A DNA stretch of 64,000 bases from Scatomonas sp963930955 (GTDB lineage: Bacteria > Bacillota > Clostridia > Lachnospirales > Lachnospiraceae): contig OZ006967.1 of the NCBI GenBank assembly GCA_963930955.1, positions 2,046,001-2,110,000 on the forward strand, in the 5' to 3' direction. A program made the position numbers and the translations under genes. Shown here piece after piece: positions 15,678 to 24,708 of this stretch (positions within the stretch are counted from its first letter, which is position 1; each line of letters begins with the position of its first letter). Below the pieces are notes generated by a model, which was not told where the DNA came from, did no database searches, and saw only the letters and a list, made by a program, of their open reading frames with translations.

Positions 15678-16931
15678 TCAATATTTTCCATATTTATCCA
15701 GGGTTTCAAACATGGCGTCCAGATTCTCCGGTTTGGAGTTTTCCAGGGAACCGTTGAAATCAAAGATATAGCCGCCTCCGGGCATGCAGTCCTCCAGCAG
15801 CTTCCGGGTCTCTGTGATCACATCCTCTTTTTTGCCGAATTCCAGAAGCGCTACTGGCAGATTTCCTATGATACAGGCCGTACCTCCCAATACTCTTTTT
15901 GCTTCTTTCATATCTACTTTTTCAAAATGGTAGAGAACCTTTCCCTTGGGAACATCTGTCAGCTGCTGCAGACGGCTGCTGTAGGGTCCTTCTGTGTAAA
16001 TATAGGGCGTTACTCCCCACTCAATAAGAGCCATCATGATCTTCTTCAGGGGTTTCCAGTACAGTCTCTCATACTGCTCTTCATTCATAAATCCGTCCAT
16101 CGCCTTATGCAGCGGGAAGAAGACCCGTTTTACAGGAAGATCCGCATACTTCAGATACTGCAGCGCCTGGATCTGCTGATCCGCAAACAGGTCGCAGGCC
16201 GCCTCTATGTACCCCTGCATATCCTCATCCGTCAGATCCTCAAAGATACCCATGGTTCCCCGGAAATAGTCGCCCAAGATATCATAGGGAGCTTCGGAGA
16301 TTCCGGTAGTCATACCTGGGAAGCCCATTTCCGCCAGTTTCTGCATATAAAGGCCGGTGGCCGCCCCTGCCCTGGCATCCTCCGCGGCGATTTCTGCCAG
16401 CCGCTGATAGGCCTCTCCCGCTTCCTGGCTGTAAAGAGAAGACAGAAGTCCGGTATTCAGGACAACCGTAGGAATAAACTGAATGCCCGCCAGACCCTTC
16501 AGGCCGGGATATGCTCTTGGAATATACTTGCGGAGCATAAATCCGGTAAAATCTCCCAGCATTTCCGGATATTCTTCCTGGGTCATAAATTCCCGTTCAA
16601 TCACCTGGTGGGAACTGTAGTCTGAAACAATGGTCCCCGGCCGTCCCGGCCAGTCGATCATCTGGGAATCCGCCAGTTCATTGGCCCGGCCGCTGGTAAA
16701 GCCAGAAAAAGTATGCAGGTCGCACAGAGGATGTTCCCTGTAAAATTTCAGGGCTGCCTCCCCCGCCGCCTCATAATTGTAAAAAATATCTTTGTAACTG
16801 GAACCATTGCATCTCTGCATGTAAGAAGCAATAAAGGGCGCTACCGGCACCCGGTCCGGAGTTTCCAGCGCAATGGCTGCAGCCACCCGGTTTTTTCTTT
16901 CCTCAAACAGTTTTGCCGCTTTTTCATCCAT
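15678..16931 (-). CDS. UroD/MtaA-family protein
   Basis: 417-residue protein of the uroporphyrinogen decarboxylase superfamily. The N-terminal ALETPDRVPVAPFIASY is typical of the MtaA/MuaA-like branch rather than haem-pathway HemE. That branch includes methyl transferases acting on corrinoid proteins. The zinc Cys motif near the C-terminus of MtaA enzymes (GC after a Gly-rich stretch) is not seen; the equivalent region reads GGGYIFDFNGSLENSKPEN. A zinc-dependent methyltransferase role is therefore uncertain. No haem genes are near. It is divergent from a PucR-type regulator that probably controls it. Confidence 0.85.
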   Translation of the reverse strand: MDEKAAKLFEERKNRVAAAIALETPDRVPVAPFIASYMQRCNGSSYKDIFYNYEAAGEAALKFYREHPLCDLHTFSGFTSGRANELADSQMIDWPGRPGTIVSDYSSHQVIEREFMTQEEYPEMLGDFTGFMLRKYIPRAYPGLKGLAGIQFIPTVVLNTGLLSSLYSQEAGEAYQRLAEIAAEDARAGAATGLYMQKLAEMGFPGMTTGISEAPYDILGDYFRGTMGIFEDLTDEDMQGYIEAACDLFADQQIQALQYLKYADLPVKRVFFPLHKAMDGFMNEEQYERLYWKPLKKIMMALIEWGVTPYIYTEGPYSSRLQQLTDVPKGKVLYHFEKVDMKEAKRVLGGTACIIGNLPVALLEFGKKEDVITETRKLLEDCMPGGGYIFDFNGSLENSKPENLDAMFETLDKYGKY

Positions 16932-17005
16932 AAAAGATTCCTCCTATACCCGAAATTCTATTTCTATAATAAAAGAATTCTCCTGTCTGCAACAGCCGCC
17001 TTCTG

Positions 17006-17034
17006 TTGTTATTTTTCACGGAATATGCTACACT
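17006..17034 (+). promoter_or_regulatory. Promoter of the PucR-type regulator gene
   Basis: TTGTTA, a 17-bp spacer and TACACT, 20 bases before the start codon and following a GGAGG site. Confidence 0.5.
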
Positions 17035-17053
17035 TTGTAGCGGAGGAAAAAAT

Positions 17054-18607
17054 ATGGAGATTACAGCTGAAATACTTTTCTGCCTGCTGGATAAAAAATA
17101 TCCTCTGCAGACAGCTTCCTGTACAGAGGATAAAATTCCTGTGGAACAGATCCGAATTTATACCGAAGAAACCCTATTGGAACCGGAAACCCTTTATCTC
17201 ACAGAAAATGGCCGAATATGCCCGGAAACTGATTCATCCCTCCGCTGCTCTTTTCTGTGCTGCTCTCCCCGCGTCTCCCCGCTGCCAGGAAAGTCCACGG
17301 GCATCCCTCTGGGAATCCTTGCACGAAAAACGGATCCCGGAGAACTACTGGTTTATCTCCTGGAGCTCTGCTGCGAACTGCGGCGCTGGGATGCAGGTTT
17401 TTCCGAAGATATCTTCCGGCGGAAGGATTTCCGGAAAGTTATGGAAAAAGGGCGAAAATTCCTGGAGTACGACTACAGCATTATCGATCTGAATATGATC
17501 CAGCTTTACAGTACTCCCGGATATCAGGGATTTAAGGAAAAAGAGGATCTGCAGCGCCTGCCTTCCGACCAGATCCAGGCCCTGATGCTGCAGCCGGCCT
17601 TTCATGCGGCAGCCAAGCGGAAAGGTCCTTTTTACTACTATGACGAGACCAGCGATACCCAGCTTCTCTGCCGGAATTTTCTGCTGGACGGACAGTACTA
17701 TGCCCGCATTGTTATGCCCATCGGCCTAAAGGGAAATGTGGTTTCCAAAGGAATCTGGGAGATTTTCGAACTATTCTCCACCCATATGGAGCGGCTGATC
17801 CGCTACACAGTGGCGCCGGAAAGCCGGCATACCGGGGATCAGCTCCACTACCTGTTCCGGGCTATGACGAAAGGGGAAAAAACCGATTCCCTTTACTGTG
17901 CCTCTGTCCTTCAAAAGAACGGCTGGAAAGAAAATGACACGTACACAGTTATCATGCTCCGTTTCTACGAAGAGCCCGGATGGGATTCCCAGCTGGATAC
18001 GGCTCTGCCCTATCTGATCCGCGAAATGGAAGGAGAATGGCCGGGTTCCTGCGCGATTATCCACGAAACCTCTCTCCTGTGGCTTATTAATACCAGCGTA
18101 TCCGGGGAAGCTTCCGGCTGGGAGGAACTGCGGCAGAAAGCCGCCTTCTTTGTCAGAGATCATGTGTGCCGCGCAGGGATCAGCCCTTTTTTCCGGGATT
18201 TTTCCCTGGTTCCTTACGGGGTAAAGGCCGCAGAGGCGGCTCTGGAGATCGGTCAGCAGGAACATCCGGAATTCTGGTACTATCTTTTTGAGGATTACCG
18301 GCTTCTCTATATGGTGAAAAGGGCGGAAAAAGAGATCTCTCCCGCCCTGCTGCGCCATCCTGCTCTGGAAAAGCTGGCTTCCTATGACAGAAAACATAAG
18401 ACAGAACTTTTCCGGACTCTGGAAGCCTATCTACTGAACAATCTGAATATGACGGCAGCTGCGGAAAAGCTTTATATCCACCGGACAACCTTCTGCCGGC
18501 GGATGGATCATATACGGCGGCTTACCGGATTGGATATCAGCGATCCTGATACAGTCCTGACTCTGCTGCTGTCCTACCGTCTATCTTCGGATTTCCCAGA
18601 AAACTGA
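17054..18607 (+). CDS. PucR-type transcriptional regulator
   Basis: 517-residue regulator with a C-terminal PucR-type helix-turn-helix (about residues 455-505, NNLNMTAAAEKLYIHRTTFCRR). The long N-terminal part has no recognised ligand domain; the middle may form a GAF/GGDEF-like fold as in CdaR relatives. The ATG at 17054 is chosen because GCGGAGG precedes it. It is divergent from the UroD-like gene, and the short shared intergenic region suggests that it controls that gene. The inducer is unknown. Confidence 0.85.
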   Translation: MEITAEILFCLLDKKYPLQTASCTEDKIPVEQIRIYTEETLLEPETLYLTENGRICPETDSSLRCSFLCCSPRVSPLPGKSTGIPLGILARKTDPGELLVYLLELCCELRRWDAGFSEDIFRRKDFRKVMEKGRKFLEYDYSIIDLNMIQLYSTPGYQGFKEKEDLQRLPSDQIQALMLQPAFHAAAKRKGPFYYYDETSDTQLLCRNFLLDGQYYARIVMPIGLKGNVVSKGIWEIFELFSTHMERLIRYTVAPESRHTGDQLHYLFRAMTKGEKTDSLYCASVLQKNGWKENDTYTVIMLRFYEEPGWDSQLDTALPYLIREMEGEWPGSCAIIHETSLLWLINTSVSGEASGWEELRQKAAFFVRDHVCRAGISPFFRDFSLVPYGVKAAEAALEIGQQEHPEFWYYLFEDYRLLYMVKRAEKEISPALLRHPALEKLASYDRKHKTELFRTLEAYLLNNLNMTAAAEKLYIHRTTFCRRMDHIRRLTGLDISDPDTVLTLLLSYRLSSDFPEN

Positions 18608-18635
18608 ACCATTGGAACTATAGCCTCCGGGTGCT

Positions 18636-19109
18636 TCATAATTGCCTGCACAGATTCACCATTTCAATAGCGGAAAGCGCGCAGTCGTATCCTTTGTTTC
18701 CGCCTTTGCTTCCCGCCCGGGCAATGGCCTGCTCGATATTTTCCGTGGTGACGACTCCGAAAAGAACCGGAACGCCGGTTGCCATCCCTGCCTGGGCAAT
18801 TCCTTTGGAGACTTCATTGCAGACGTAGTCATAATGGGTGGTATCTCCCCTTATCACAGCCCCTACGCAGATTACCGCGTCGTAAGCCCCGGACTGTGCC
18901 ATTTTTACTGCAATGGACGGAATCTCAAAGGCTCCCGGAACCCAGGCTGCGGTTATGTTCTTTTCCTCCACCCCGTGCCGCACCAGGCCGTCTACCGCTC
19001 CGGCCAACAGCTTATTTACAATGATTTCATTAAAGCGGGATGCCACAATCCCTACTTTCATGCCCTCCGGGGCAACCACGTTTCCCTCTAAAATTCTGAT
19101 CTGTCTCAT
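18636..19109 (-). CDS. ribH: 6,7-dimethyl-8-ribityllumazine synthase
   Basis: 157-residue lumazine synthase, the penultimate step of riboflavin synthesis, joining the 5-amino-6-ribitylamino uracil to 3,4-dihydroxybutanone phosphate. Diagnostic motifs: ASRFNEIIVNKLLAGAVDGL, VPGAFEIPSIA, and GAVIRGDTTHYDYVCNE with the catalytic His. Last gene of the rib operon, convergent with the PucR-type gene. AGGAGACGAAT precedes the start. Confidence 0.98.
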   Translation of the reverse strand: MRQIRILEGNVVAPEGMKVGIVASRFNEIIVNKLLAGAVDGLVRHGVEEKNITAAWVPGAFEIPSIAVKMAQSGAYDAVICVGAVIRGDTTHYDYVCNEVSKGIAQAGMATGVPVLFGVVTTENIEQAIARAGSKGGNKGYDCALSAIEMVNLCRQL

Positions 19110-19131
19110 ATTCGTCTCCTCCCTGTACGAA

Positions 19132-20343
19132 TTAAAAATGAATCTCTTTGAAAATATGTCCCATTTTTTCCTGTTTTGTTTTCATGTAAAAGTTATCATA
19201 TTTCTGGGGAAGGATTTCTATGGGTACCCGTTCCCGGATCTCCAGCCCGAAGTCTTTCAGCCCATATACCTTCTGTGGGTTATTGGTGAGCAGCCGCAGG
19301 GATTTTACTCCCAGGTCCGCCAGAATCTGGGCCCCCACCCAGTATTCACGAAGATCCGGGGCGAAACCAAGACGCAGGTTGGCTTCCACTGTATCCAACC
19401 CCTGCTCCTGAAGCTCATAGGCCTTCAGTTTATTGATCAGGCCGATTCCCCGGCCTTCCTGGCGCATATAGAGAATAATGCCCCTTCCTTCCGCTTCCAC
19501 CTGCCTCATAGCAGACTGAAGCTGATTTCCGCAGTCACAGCGCAGAGATCCGAAGGTATCTCCGGTCAGGCATTCGGAGTGAACCCGGCAGAGAACATTC
19601 TCCCCATGGCCGATTTCTCCTTTCACTAATGCCACATGGTGTTCCCCTGTAATATCGTTCACATATCCGTAGATCTTAAAGTGCCCGTAGCAGGTGGGCA
19701 GATCTGCGCAGGCCTCCCGCCGTACATGTTTTTCATGGATCCGGCAGTAATCCTGCAGTTCCCGAATCGTAATAAAGGTCAGACCATGATCCTCTGCCAG
19801 TTTCCACAAATTGGAGGTGCGCATCATGGTGCCGTCCTCCTCCATAATTTCGCAGCAGACTCCGCACTCTGTCAGTCCGGCCAGCCGGAGAAGATCTACA
19901 GTGGCTTCTGTATGGCCGTTCCGGACCAAAACCCCTCCGCGCCTGGAGACCAGGGGAAACACGTGGCCGGGCCTTCGGAAATCCTCCGGACGGGCCGCCG
20001 GATCCGCGCATTTTCTTATGGTAAATCCTCTCTCCTCCGCCGATATGCCGGTGGTTGTATCCGCATGATCCACAGAAACTGTAAAGGCAGTGCTGTGGTT
20101 GTCCGTATTTTCAGCTACCATCTGTGGGAGCCCCAGTCTGGCTGCCTGCTCCGGGCTCATAGGCGTACAGATCAGCCCTTTTGCGTAGGTAGCCATAAAA
20201 TTGATGTTTTCTCTGGTGGCAAATTGCCCGGCACAGATCATGTCTCCTTCATTTTCCCGGTCCGGATCATCCGTTACCAGAATGATCTTTCCCTTTCTCA
20301 GGTCTTCTAGAGCCTGAGGAATGGTGCCGTAAGTTCGGTGCAT
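19132..20343 (-). CDS. ribBA: Bifunctional DHBP synthase / GTP cyclohydrolase II
   Basis: 403-residue bifunctional enzyme giving both precursors of riboflavin. The N-terminal half is RibB (DHBP synthase) with DDPDRENEGDM and HTEATVDLLRLAG; the C-terminal half is RibA with the zinc-binding HSECLTGDTFGSLRCDCG (three Cys) and MRQEGRGIGL. Both active sites look intact. Third gene of the rib operon, with GGAGGATAAGGAAA before the start. Confidence 0.98.
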   Translation of the reverse strand: MHRTYGTIPQALEDLRKGKIILVTDDPDRENEGDMICAGQFATRENINFMATYAKGLICTPMSPEQAARLGLPQMVAENTDNHSTAFTVSVDHADTTTGISAEERGFTIRKCADPAARPEDFRRPGHVFPLVSRRGGVLVRNGHTEATVDLLRLAGLTECGVCCEIMEEDGTMMRTSNLWKLAEDHGLTFITIRELQDYCRIHEKHVRREACADLPTCYGHFKIYGYVNDITGEHHVALVKGEIGHGENVLCRVHSECLTGDTFGSLRCDCGNQLQSAMRQVEAEGRGIILYMRQEGRGIGLINKLKAYELQEQGLDTVEANLRLGFAPDLREYWVGAQILADLGVKSLRLLTNNPQKVYGLKDFGLEIRERVPIEILPQKYDNFYMKTKQEKMGHIFKEIHF

Positions 20344-20368
20344 TTTCCTTATCCTCCTACTGTTTTCT

Positions 20369-21037
20369 CTATATTTCCAAATCCCGGAGCATCTCCATAG
20401 TAATTCCGCGTTCAGCCGTATTTTCTGCGGATTCCTGTTTTTTTTCAGGCAGAAACCCCAGAAATTTTCTCACATATTTTCCAATGATATCCGTCTCCAG
20501 GTTTACAAGATCCCCTTTCTGCCTGCTAAGAAGGGTGGTTTCCTGTCCGGTATGGGGGATCACAGATACCTGAAACTCTCTTGGGCTGACAGCGGCTACC
20601 GTCAGACTGACCCCGTCTATGGCAACAGACCCTTTCTCTACAACATATTCCAGCAATTCCGGCTCCGCCTCCACCGTAACCCAGACAGCGTTTTCCTCTG
20701 GTTTCAGCCTCCGGATCCGTCCCACTCCATCGATGTGGCCGGATACCATGTGGCCTCCAAAACGCCCCTCCGCCCCCATGGCCCGTTCCAGGTTCACCGG
20801 ATCTCCCGGCGTAAGATTCTTCATACTGCTTCTGCGGACGGTTTCCGCCATAACGTCTGCTGTAAATCCATCCTTCTGCAAAGAAGTTACCGTAAGACAA
20901 ATGCCATTGACAGCAATGCTGTCTCCGACTCTGGTTCCTTCCAGCACCTTACCGGCCTGGATCCCGATTTTTCCGGAACTTCCCGTCAGAGATATAAAAC
21001 GGATTTTTCCTGTCTCTTCTATAATTCCTGTAAACAT
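20369..21037 (-). CDS. ribE: Riboflavin synthase alpha chain
   Basis: 222-residue enzyme that converts two lumazines into riboflavin. It shows the internal duplication typical of the family: MFTGIIEETGKI with SIAVNGICLTV in the first half and GHMVSGHIDGVGRI with SVAIDGVSLTV in the second. It lies two bases from ribD in the operon. The C-terminal 20 residues are a charged tail beyond the usual end. Confidence 0.98.
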   Translation of the reverse strand: MFTGIIEETGKIRFISLTGSSGKIGIQAGKVLEGTRVGDSIAVNGICLTVTSLQKDGFTADVMAETVRRSSMKNLTPGDPVNLERAMGAEGRFGGHMVSGHIDGVGRIRRLKPEENAVWVTVEAEPELLEYVVEKGSVAIDGVSLTVAAVSPREFQVSVIPHTGQETTLLSRQKGDLVNLETDIIGKYVRKFLGFLPEKKQESAENTAERGITMEMLRDLEI

Positions 21038-21039
21038 TC

Positions 21040-22158
21040 CTATTCCTTCCCTGTTTTCTTTACCTTCCAGGTAATCATCAGGTCCTCTCCCACAGACACC
21101 ACCTCTCTGGTCTCCAGCAGAACAGCCTCTGCAGGCTCCCTGACGCCCCTCCCCTCTACGGGACTTTTTCCTCCTCCCCCGAAAATTTTCGGAGCGATAA
21201 AGCCTTTGATCTCCTGCACTACCCCGGCCTGCAGCGCGCTTTGATTCAGGAAGCCGCCTCCTTCCAGCAGGATACTGTCGATCCCTTTCTCTCCAAGGAT
21301 CCGCATAAGTTCTCCCAGATTGACCCTTTCCGGAGACCGGGGCACCAGATACACCTGCACGCCCATCTGCTCCAGCCCTTTCTTTTTGTCCTGTAAAAGA
21401 GGATTGGACTCCACAATTTCCTGGCTGCAGGCAGCGATCACCGGATACTGTCCGGCTGTCTGCACGATCCGGGAGGCCGCGGGCAGACGAAGACGGCTGT
21501 CGCAGATAATCCGCACCGGATTCCTGCGTCCCTCCTCCCGGACCGTCAGCATAGGATCATCTGCCAGCACCGTTTCAATACCTGCCAGGATCCCCGTATA
21601 GGTCCACCGGAGTTCCTGTACTTTCTGCCGGGCCGCAGGGCTTGTAATCCATTTGGAGGCCCCGGTGCAGGTGGCAATTTTTCCATCGGCAGTCATGGCA
21701 TATTTCATCACCACATAGGGCGTTCCCCTGGTTATGTAGTGAAAAAAGACCGCATTCAGCTCATCGCATTCTTCCCGCATAAAATCTTCTTCCACCTGTA
21801 CTCCGGCCTTCCGCAGGATGGCGGCCCCCTTTCCGGAAACTTTCGGGTTGGGATCCCGGGATCCGATCACCACCCGGGCAATTTTCCGCTCCAGAATCGC
21901 CTCTGTGCAGGGCGGCGTTCTTCCGTAATGGCAGCAGGGCTCCAGGGTCACATACAGCGTTGCTCCCTCCGGGCTCTCCTTTAAAGAGCGGATGGCATTC
22001 CGCTCCGCATGGGGTTCTCCCCAGCGTTCATGCCATCCTTCTCCGATGATCCTCCCGTCTTTTACAATGACGGCTCCCACCAGGGGATTGGGATTGGTCC
22101 ACCCGGTTCCCCGCCGGGCCAGTTCAATGGCTCTGGCCATATATTTTCTGTCTGTCAT
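21040..22158 (-). CDS. ribD: Riboflavin biosynthesis deaminase/reductase RibD
   Basis: 372-residue bifunctional enzyme. The N-terminal cytidine-deaminase fold has the zinc motifs HAERNAI and PCCHYGRTPPCT; the C-terminal half is the DHFR-like reductase with GASKWITSPAARQ and ILLEGGG. It catalyses two steps from the GTP cyclohydrolase product. The ATG at 22158 is preferred because TTGGAGGCAG precedes it; the frame to 22254 crosses a terminator hairpin. First gene of the FMN-riboswitch operon ribD-ribE-ribBA-ribH. Confidence 0.97.
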   Translation of the reverse strand: MTDRKYMARAIELARRGTGWTNPNPLVGAVIVKDGRIIGEGWHERWGEPHAERNAIRSLKESPEGATLYVTLEPCCHYGRTPPCTEAILERKIARVVIGSRDPNPKVSGKGAAILRKAGVQVEEDFMREECDELNAVFFHYITRGTPYVVMKYAMTADGKIATCTGASKWITSPAARQKVQELRWTYTGILAGIETVLADDPMLTVREEGRRNPVRIICDSRLRLPAASRIVQTAGQYPVIAACSQEIVESNPLLQDKKKGLEQMGVQVYLVPRSPERVNLGELMRILGEKGIDSILLEGGGFLNQSALQAGVVQEIKGFIAPKIFGGGGKSPVEGRGVREPAEAVLLETREVVSVGEDLMITWKVKKTGKE

Positions 22159-22233
22159 GTCTGCCTCCAATTCCGCAAAAACGCTTCTTTTCCTGCAAGC
22201 CTCTGCTTCCCCTGCCGGGTGTGCCCCGCAAAA

Positions 22234-22270
22234 AGCCCTGGCAGGATTCCGCAAAACTCCTGTCAGGGCT
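22234..22270 (-). terminator. Second terminator between FMN aptamer and ribD
   Basis: On the minus strand AGCCCTGACAGG pairs with CCTGCCAGGGCT and is followed by TTTTTGCGG. It lies about 76 bases before ribD, behind the terminator at 22321-22347, so two hairpins stand in series. Confidence 0.7.
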
Positions 22271-22320
22271 TTTAGAAATAAATCGCAATGCTTGTCCGGA
22301 ATAATCCGGAAACTGCAAAA

Positions 22321-22347
22321 GCTCTGAAATGCAAAACATTTCAGAGC
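22321..22347 (-). terminator. First terminator after FMN aptamer (expression platform)
   Basis: GCTCTGAAATG pairs perfectly with CATTTCAGAGC; on the minus strand the stem is followed by TTTTGC. It lies 26 bases from the end of the aptamer and is the likely switch terminator. Confidence 0.75.
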
Positions 22348-22373
22348 TTTTTAACCACAGTAAATACACCTGG

Positions 22374-22482
22374 GATCTTCTTCCATCCAGACTATACTGT
22401 CGGCTCCGGAATCACACCGGATCATGCCTTTCGGCTCGCGGGCTGTACCGCCGGTAGGGAATTACACCCTGCCCTGAAGATC
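22374..22482 (-). ncRNA. FMN riboswitch (RFN element)
   Basis: The minus strand reads GATCTTCAGGGCAGGGTG, AATTCCCTACCGGCGGTA, AGCCCGCGAGCC, GATCCGGTGTGATTCCGG, AGCCGACAGTATAGTCTGG and ATGGAAGAAGATC, which are all conserved blocks of the FMN aptamer, with the closing stem GATCTTC/GAAGATC at the ends. FMN binding should favour the terminator downstream and shut off ribD-ribE-ribBA-ribH. Confidence 0.97.
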
Positions 22483-22538
22483 TATTCTGTTTGACAAAAA
22501 GTATTATACCTCTCTTTTTTCAGAAAAGCAACGAAAAT

Positions 22539-23561
22539 TTAGGCTTCTATCTCAGATAATTGCACCGGCCGTCTCTCTTCCAGAGATTTTTTTGCCGCCA
22601 GGGCGATCCGCACCGGCTCTAATCCGTCTTTTCCGCCCACAGGAACCTCCTGATCTTTTTGTACCGCAGCTATAAAGGCTTTTATTTCTTCCACAAAAGC
22701 ATCGTTGTATCTCTCCAAGAAAAACCAGGTGGGCTTTGCTGTCTGGATTCCTCCGTCCGTGCTGATATAGGCCTGATGCTCCAGCACATTCCCATCCTGC
22801 ACGCACCCCTTTTCGCAATGCACTTCTACTCGCTGGTCATATCCGTAGGAGGACCGGCGGCAGTTATCGATCACACCCATGGCTCCGTTGGCAAATTTCA
22901 AAGTCACCAGGGCCGTATCCACATCCCCGTAATCCGCGAAACGGTGGTCTACAAGACAGGCGCCCTGGGCATACACTTCCGTCACCTCGCTGCCGGACAG
23001 ATACCGGGCCATATCAAAATCGTGAATCATCATATCAAGAAAAATCCCGCCGGATCCTTGAATGTATTCCATGGACGGGGGCTCAGGGTCCCTGGAGCAG
23101 GCTTTGATCATATAGGGCGCTCCCAGTTTTCCAGAGGATACGGTCTCTCTCACTGCTCTGTGACTCCGGTCAAATCTGCGGACAAATCCAATCTGCAGTT
23201 TTACCCCTGCTTTCCGGACAGCCTCCAGAGCCTCTTTGATCCTGCTGATATCCCAATGGACAGGTTTTTCGCAGAAAATATGTTTTCCGGCCTTAGCGGC
23301 GCGGATGATATAATCTATGTGTGTCTCCGTAGCGGAACAGATGCATACCGCATCTATATCCGGATCCGAAAAAATATCTTCCGGATCGGAAGAGATTCTT
23401 GGAATCTCAAGGTCCTCCGCCCATTTTATCAGTTCCTCTCTTCTGGTTCGATTTACCAGGATCGCCACTTCCGTATCCGGGATATACTTCTGGATATTTT
23501 CCCCGTGCACTTTCCCGATCCGTCCTCCGCCGATCAGTCCGATCTTAATCTTTTTCTTCAT
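22539..23561 (-). CDS. Gfo/Idh/MocA-family oxidoreductase, inositol dehydrogenase-like
   Basis: 340-residue NAD(P)-dependent sugar or polyol dehydrogenase. The N-terminal Rossmann motif GLIGGGRIGKVH and the EKPVHWD motif near residue 95 (catalytic Lys) are clear, followed by the C-terminal substrate domain with GIFLDMMIHDFDMARYL. It resembles inositol 2-dehydrogenase (IolG), but no other inositol genes are near, so the substrate is open. It overlaps the preceding DUF362 gene by 17 bases, so the two form one unit. The start at 23561 is likely but the ribosome site is distant. Confidence 0.88.
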   Translation of the reverse strand: MKKKIKIGLIGGGRIGKVHGENIQKYIPDTEVAILVNRTRREELIKWAEDLEIPRISSDPEDIFSDPDIDAVCICSATETHIDYIIRAAKAGKHIFCEKPVHWDISRIKEALEAVRKAGVKLQIGFVRRFDRSHRAVRETVSSGKLGAPYMIKACSRDPEPPSMEYIQGSGGIFLDMMIHDFDMARYLSGSEVTEVYAQGACLVDHRFADYGDVDTALVTLKFANGAMGVIDNCRRSSYGYDQRVEVHCEKGCVQDGNVLEHQAYISTDGGIQTAKPTWFFLERYNDAFVEEIKAFIAAVQKDQEVPVGGKDGLEPVRIALAAKKSLEERRPVQLSEIEA

Positions 23562-24576
23562 CGCTTTCGTCTTCTTTCTCCTTAAAGGGAACAAGGTCCC
23601 GAACCGCCTCTGCCGGCGTAATCTCCTGCTCGCCGTGATCCATATCAATCAGCTGATACAGATCGTTGCCCATGCCAAGCTCCTTCATGTAACTAAGCTG
23701 CCGGAGTCCATGGCGGGATTCTATCCGCTCTACCAGGGCATGGTGCTCTTCTTCTTTCATGGCATAAACCAGGTCTACGGAAGCCTGATCCACTGCCAGA
23801 ATATCCAGGGAGGCCAGGATTCCAACATTGGGGGTTACTACCGGTTCTGCTGCTATGCCCTCGCAGTCGCAGGAAACGGACATATTCCGCATTACATTAA
23901 CAAAAGCGATATGTTCTCCGAAATGATCGGTCACTGCTTTCGCGGACTCCATCATCCGCTCCATAAACTCTTCATTGGAAATATCCCACATATCCTGGGA
24001 ACCCGGTGTGGTGTGGATCATAGCTTTACCGATCCGTCCGTCCGCGCAGCCAATGCCGATATTCTTTGCGGAGCCCCCAAACCCGCCTTTGGTATGGCCT
24101 TTAAAATGGGTCAGCACAAACAGGGAATCGTAATTCAGAATATTTTTTCCCATGTGCATTTCCGTAAACCATTTCCCGTTTTTCACTGGAAGGGCGGCTG
24201 TTCCCTCTTCATCCATAATATCCACCGGACAGACAGTCCAGCCGTTTATCTTTAATGTTTCCCGGTGCTTTTCCGTGGTATCACGGTCCCCTTCATAATA
24301 GGTATTCGTCTCTACGATAGATGCGTCAGGAAGTTCTTTCCTGATTAAGTCTTCTACCCAGGGGCGGGGAATGATATTCGGGCCGTGGGCCTCTCCGGTA
24401 TGCAGCTTAATGGCCACTCTGCCGGTAAGATTCTGATTTACTTTCCGGAAAATTTTCTCCAGTCCTTCCGCCGAAAGATCCCTGGTAAAAAAGACCACCG
24501 ATCTGCCCCCGGACCGCTCCTCCCAGGGAACGTAATGCTCTCCGCCTGTACCCGGTACTGGTTTCTGATTTGACAT
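23545..24576 (-). CDS. DUF362 domain-containing protein
   Basis: 343-residue DUF362 protein. Typical stretches are VAIKLHTGEAHGPN, FVLTHFKGHTKGGFGGSAKNIGIGC and DILAVDQASVDLV. No C-terminal ferredoxin domain is present, although several Cys are seen (SVSCDCEG). The function of the family is unknown. AAAGGAGG precedes the ATG at 24576; an upstream start at 24624 overlaps the promoter and was rejected. It is the first gene of a two-gene unit with the oxidoreductase. Confidence 0.85.
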   Translation of the reverse strand: MSNQKPVPGTGGEHYVPWEERSGGRSVVFFTRDLSAEGLEKIFRKVNQNLTGRVAIKLHTGEAHGPNIIPRPWVEDLIRKELPDASIVETNTYYEGDRDTTEKHRETLKINGWTVCPVDIMDEEGTAALPVKNGKWFTEMHMGKNILNYDSLFVLTHFKGHTKGGFGGSAKNIGIGCADGRIGKAMIHTTPGSQDMWDISNEEFMERMMESAKAVTDHFGEHIAFVNVMRNMSVSCDCEGIAAEPVVTPNVGILASLDILAVDQASVDLVYAMKEEEHHALVERIESRHGLRQLSYMKELGMGNDLYQLIDMDHGEQEITPAEAVRDLVPFKEKEDESDEEKD

Positions 24577-24609
24577 ACGTTTCCGCCTCCTTTGCAATCT
24601 GTTAAGATC

Positions 24610-24640
24610 AGTATACCGCTTCACCCCCGGCTCAAGTCAA
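24610..24640 (-). promoter_or_regulatory. Promoter of the DUF362 unit with 19-bp spacer
   Basis: On the minus strand TTGACT (24640-24635), a 19-bp spacer and TATACT (24615-24610). The overlong spacer is characteristic of promoters that need a MerR-type activator. Confidence 0.5.
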
Positions 24641-24708
24641 GGATTTTCCGAACAATTGCCGTTCCTTTTCCTGATTCTGCCGTTGGCATTCATACTATTT
24701 CGCAGGTT

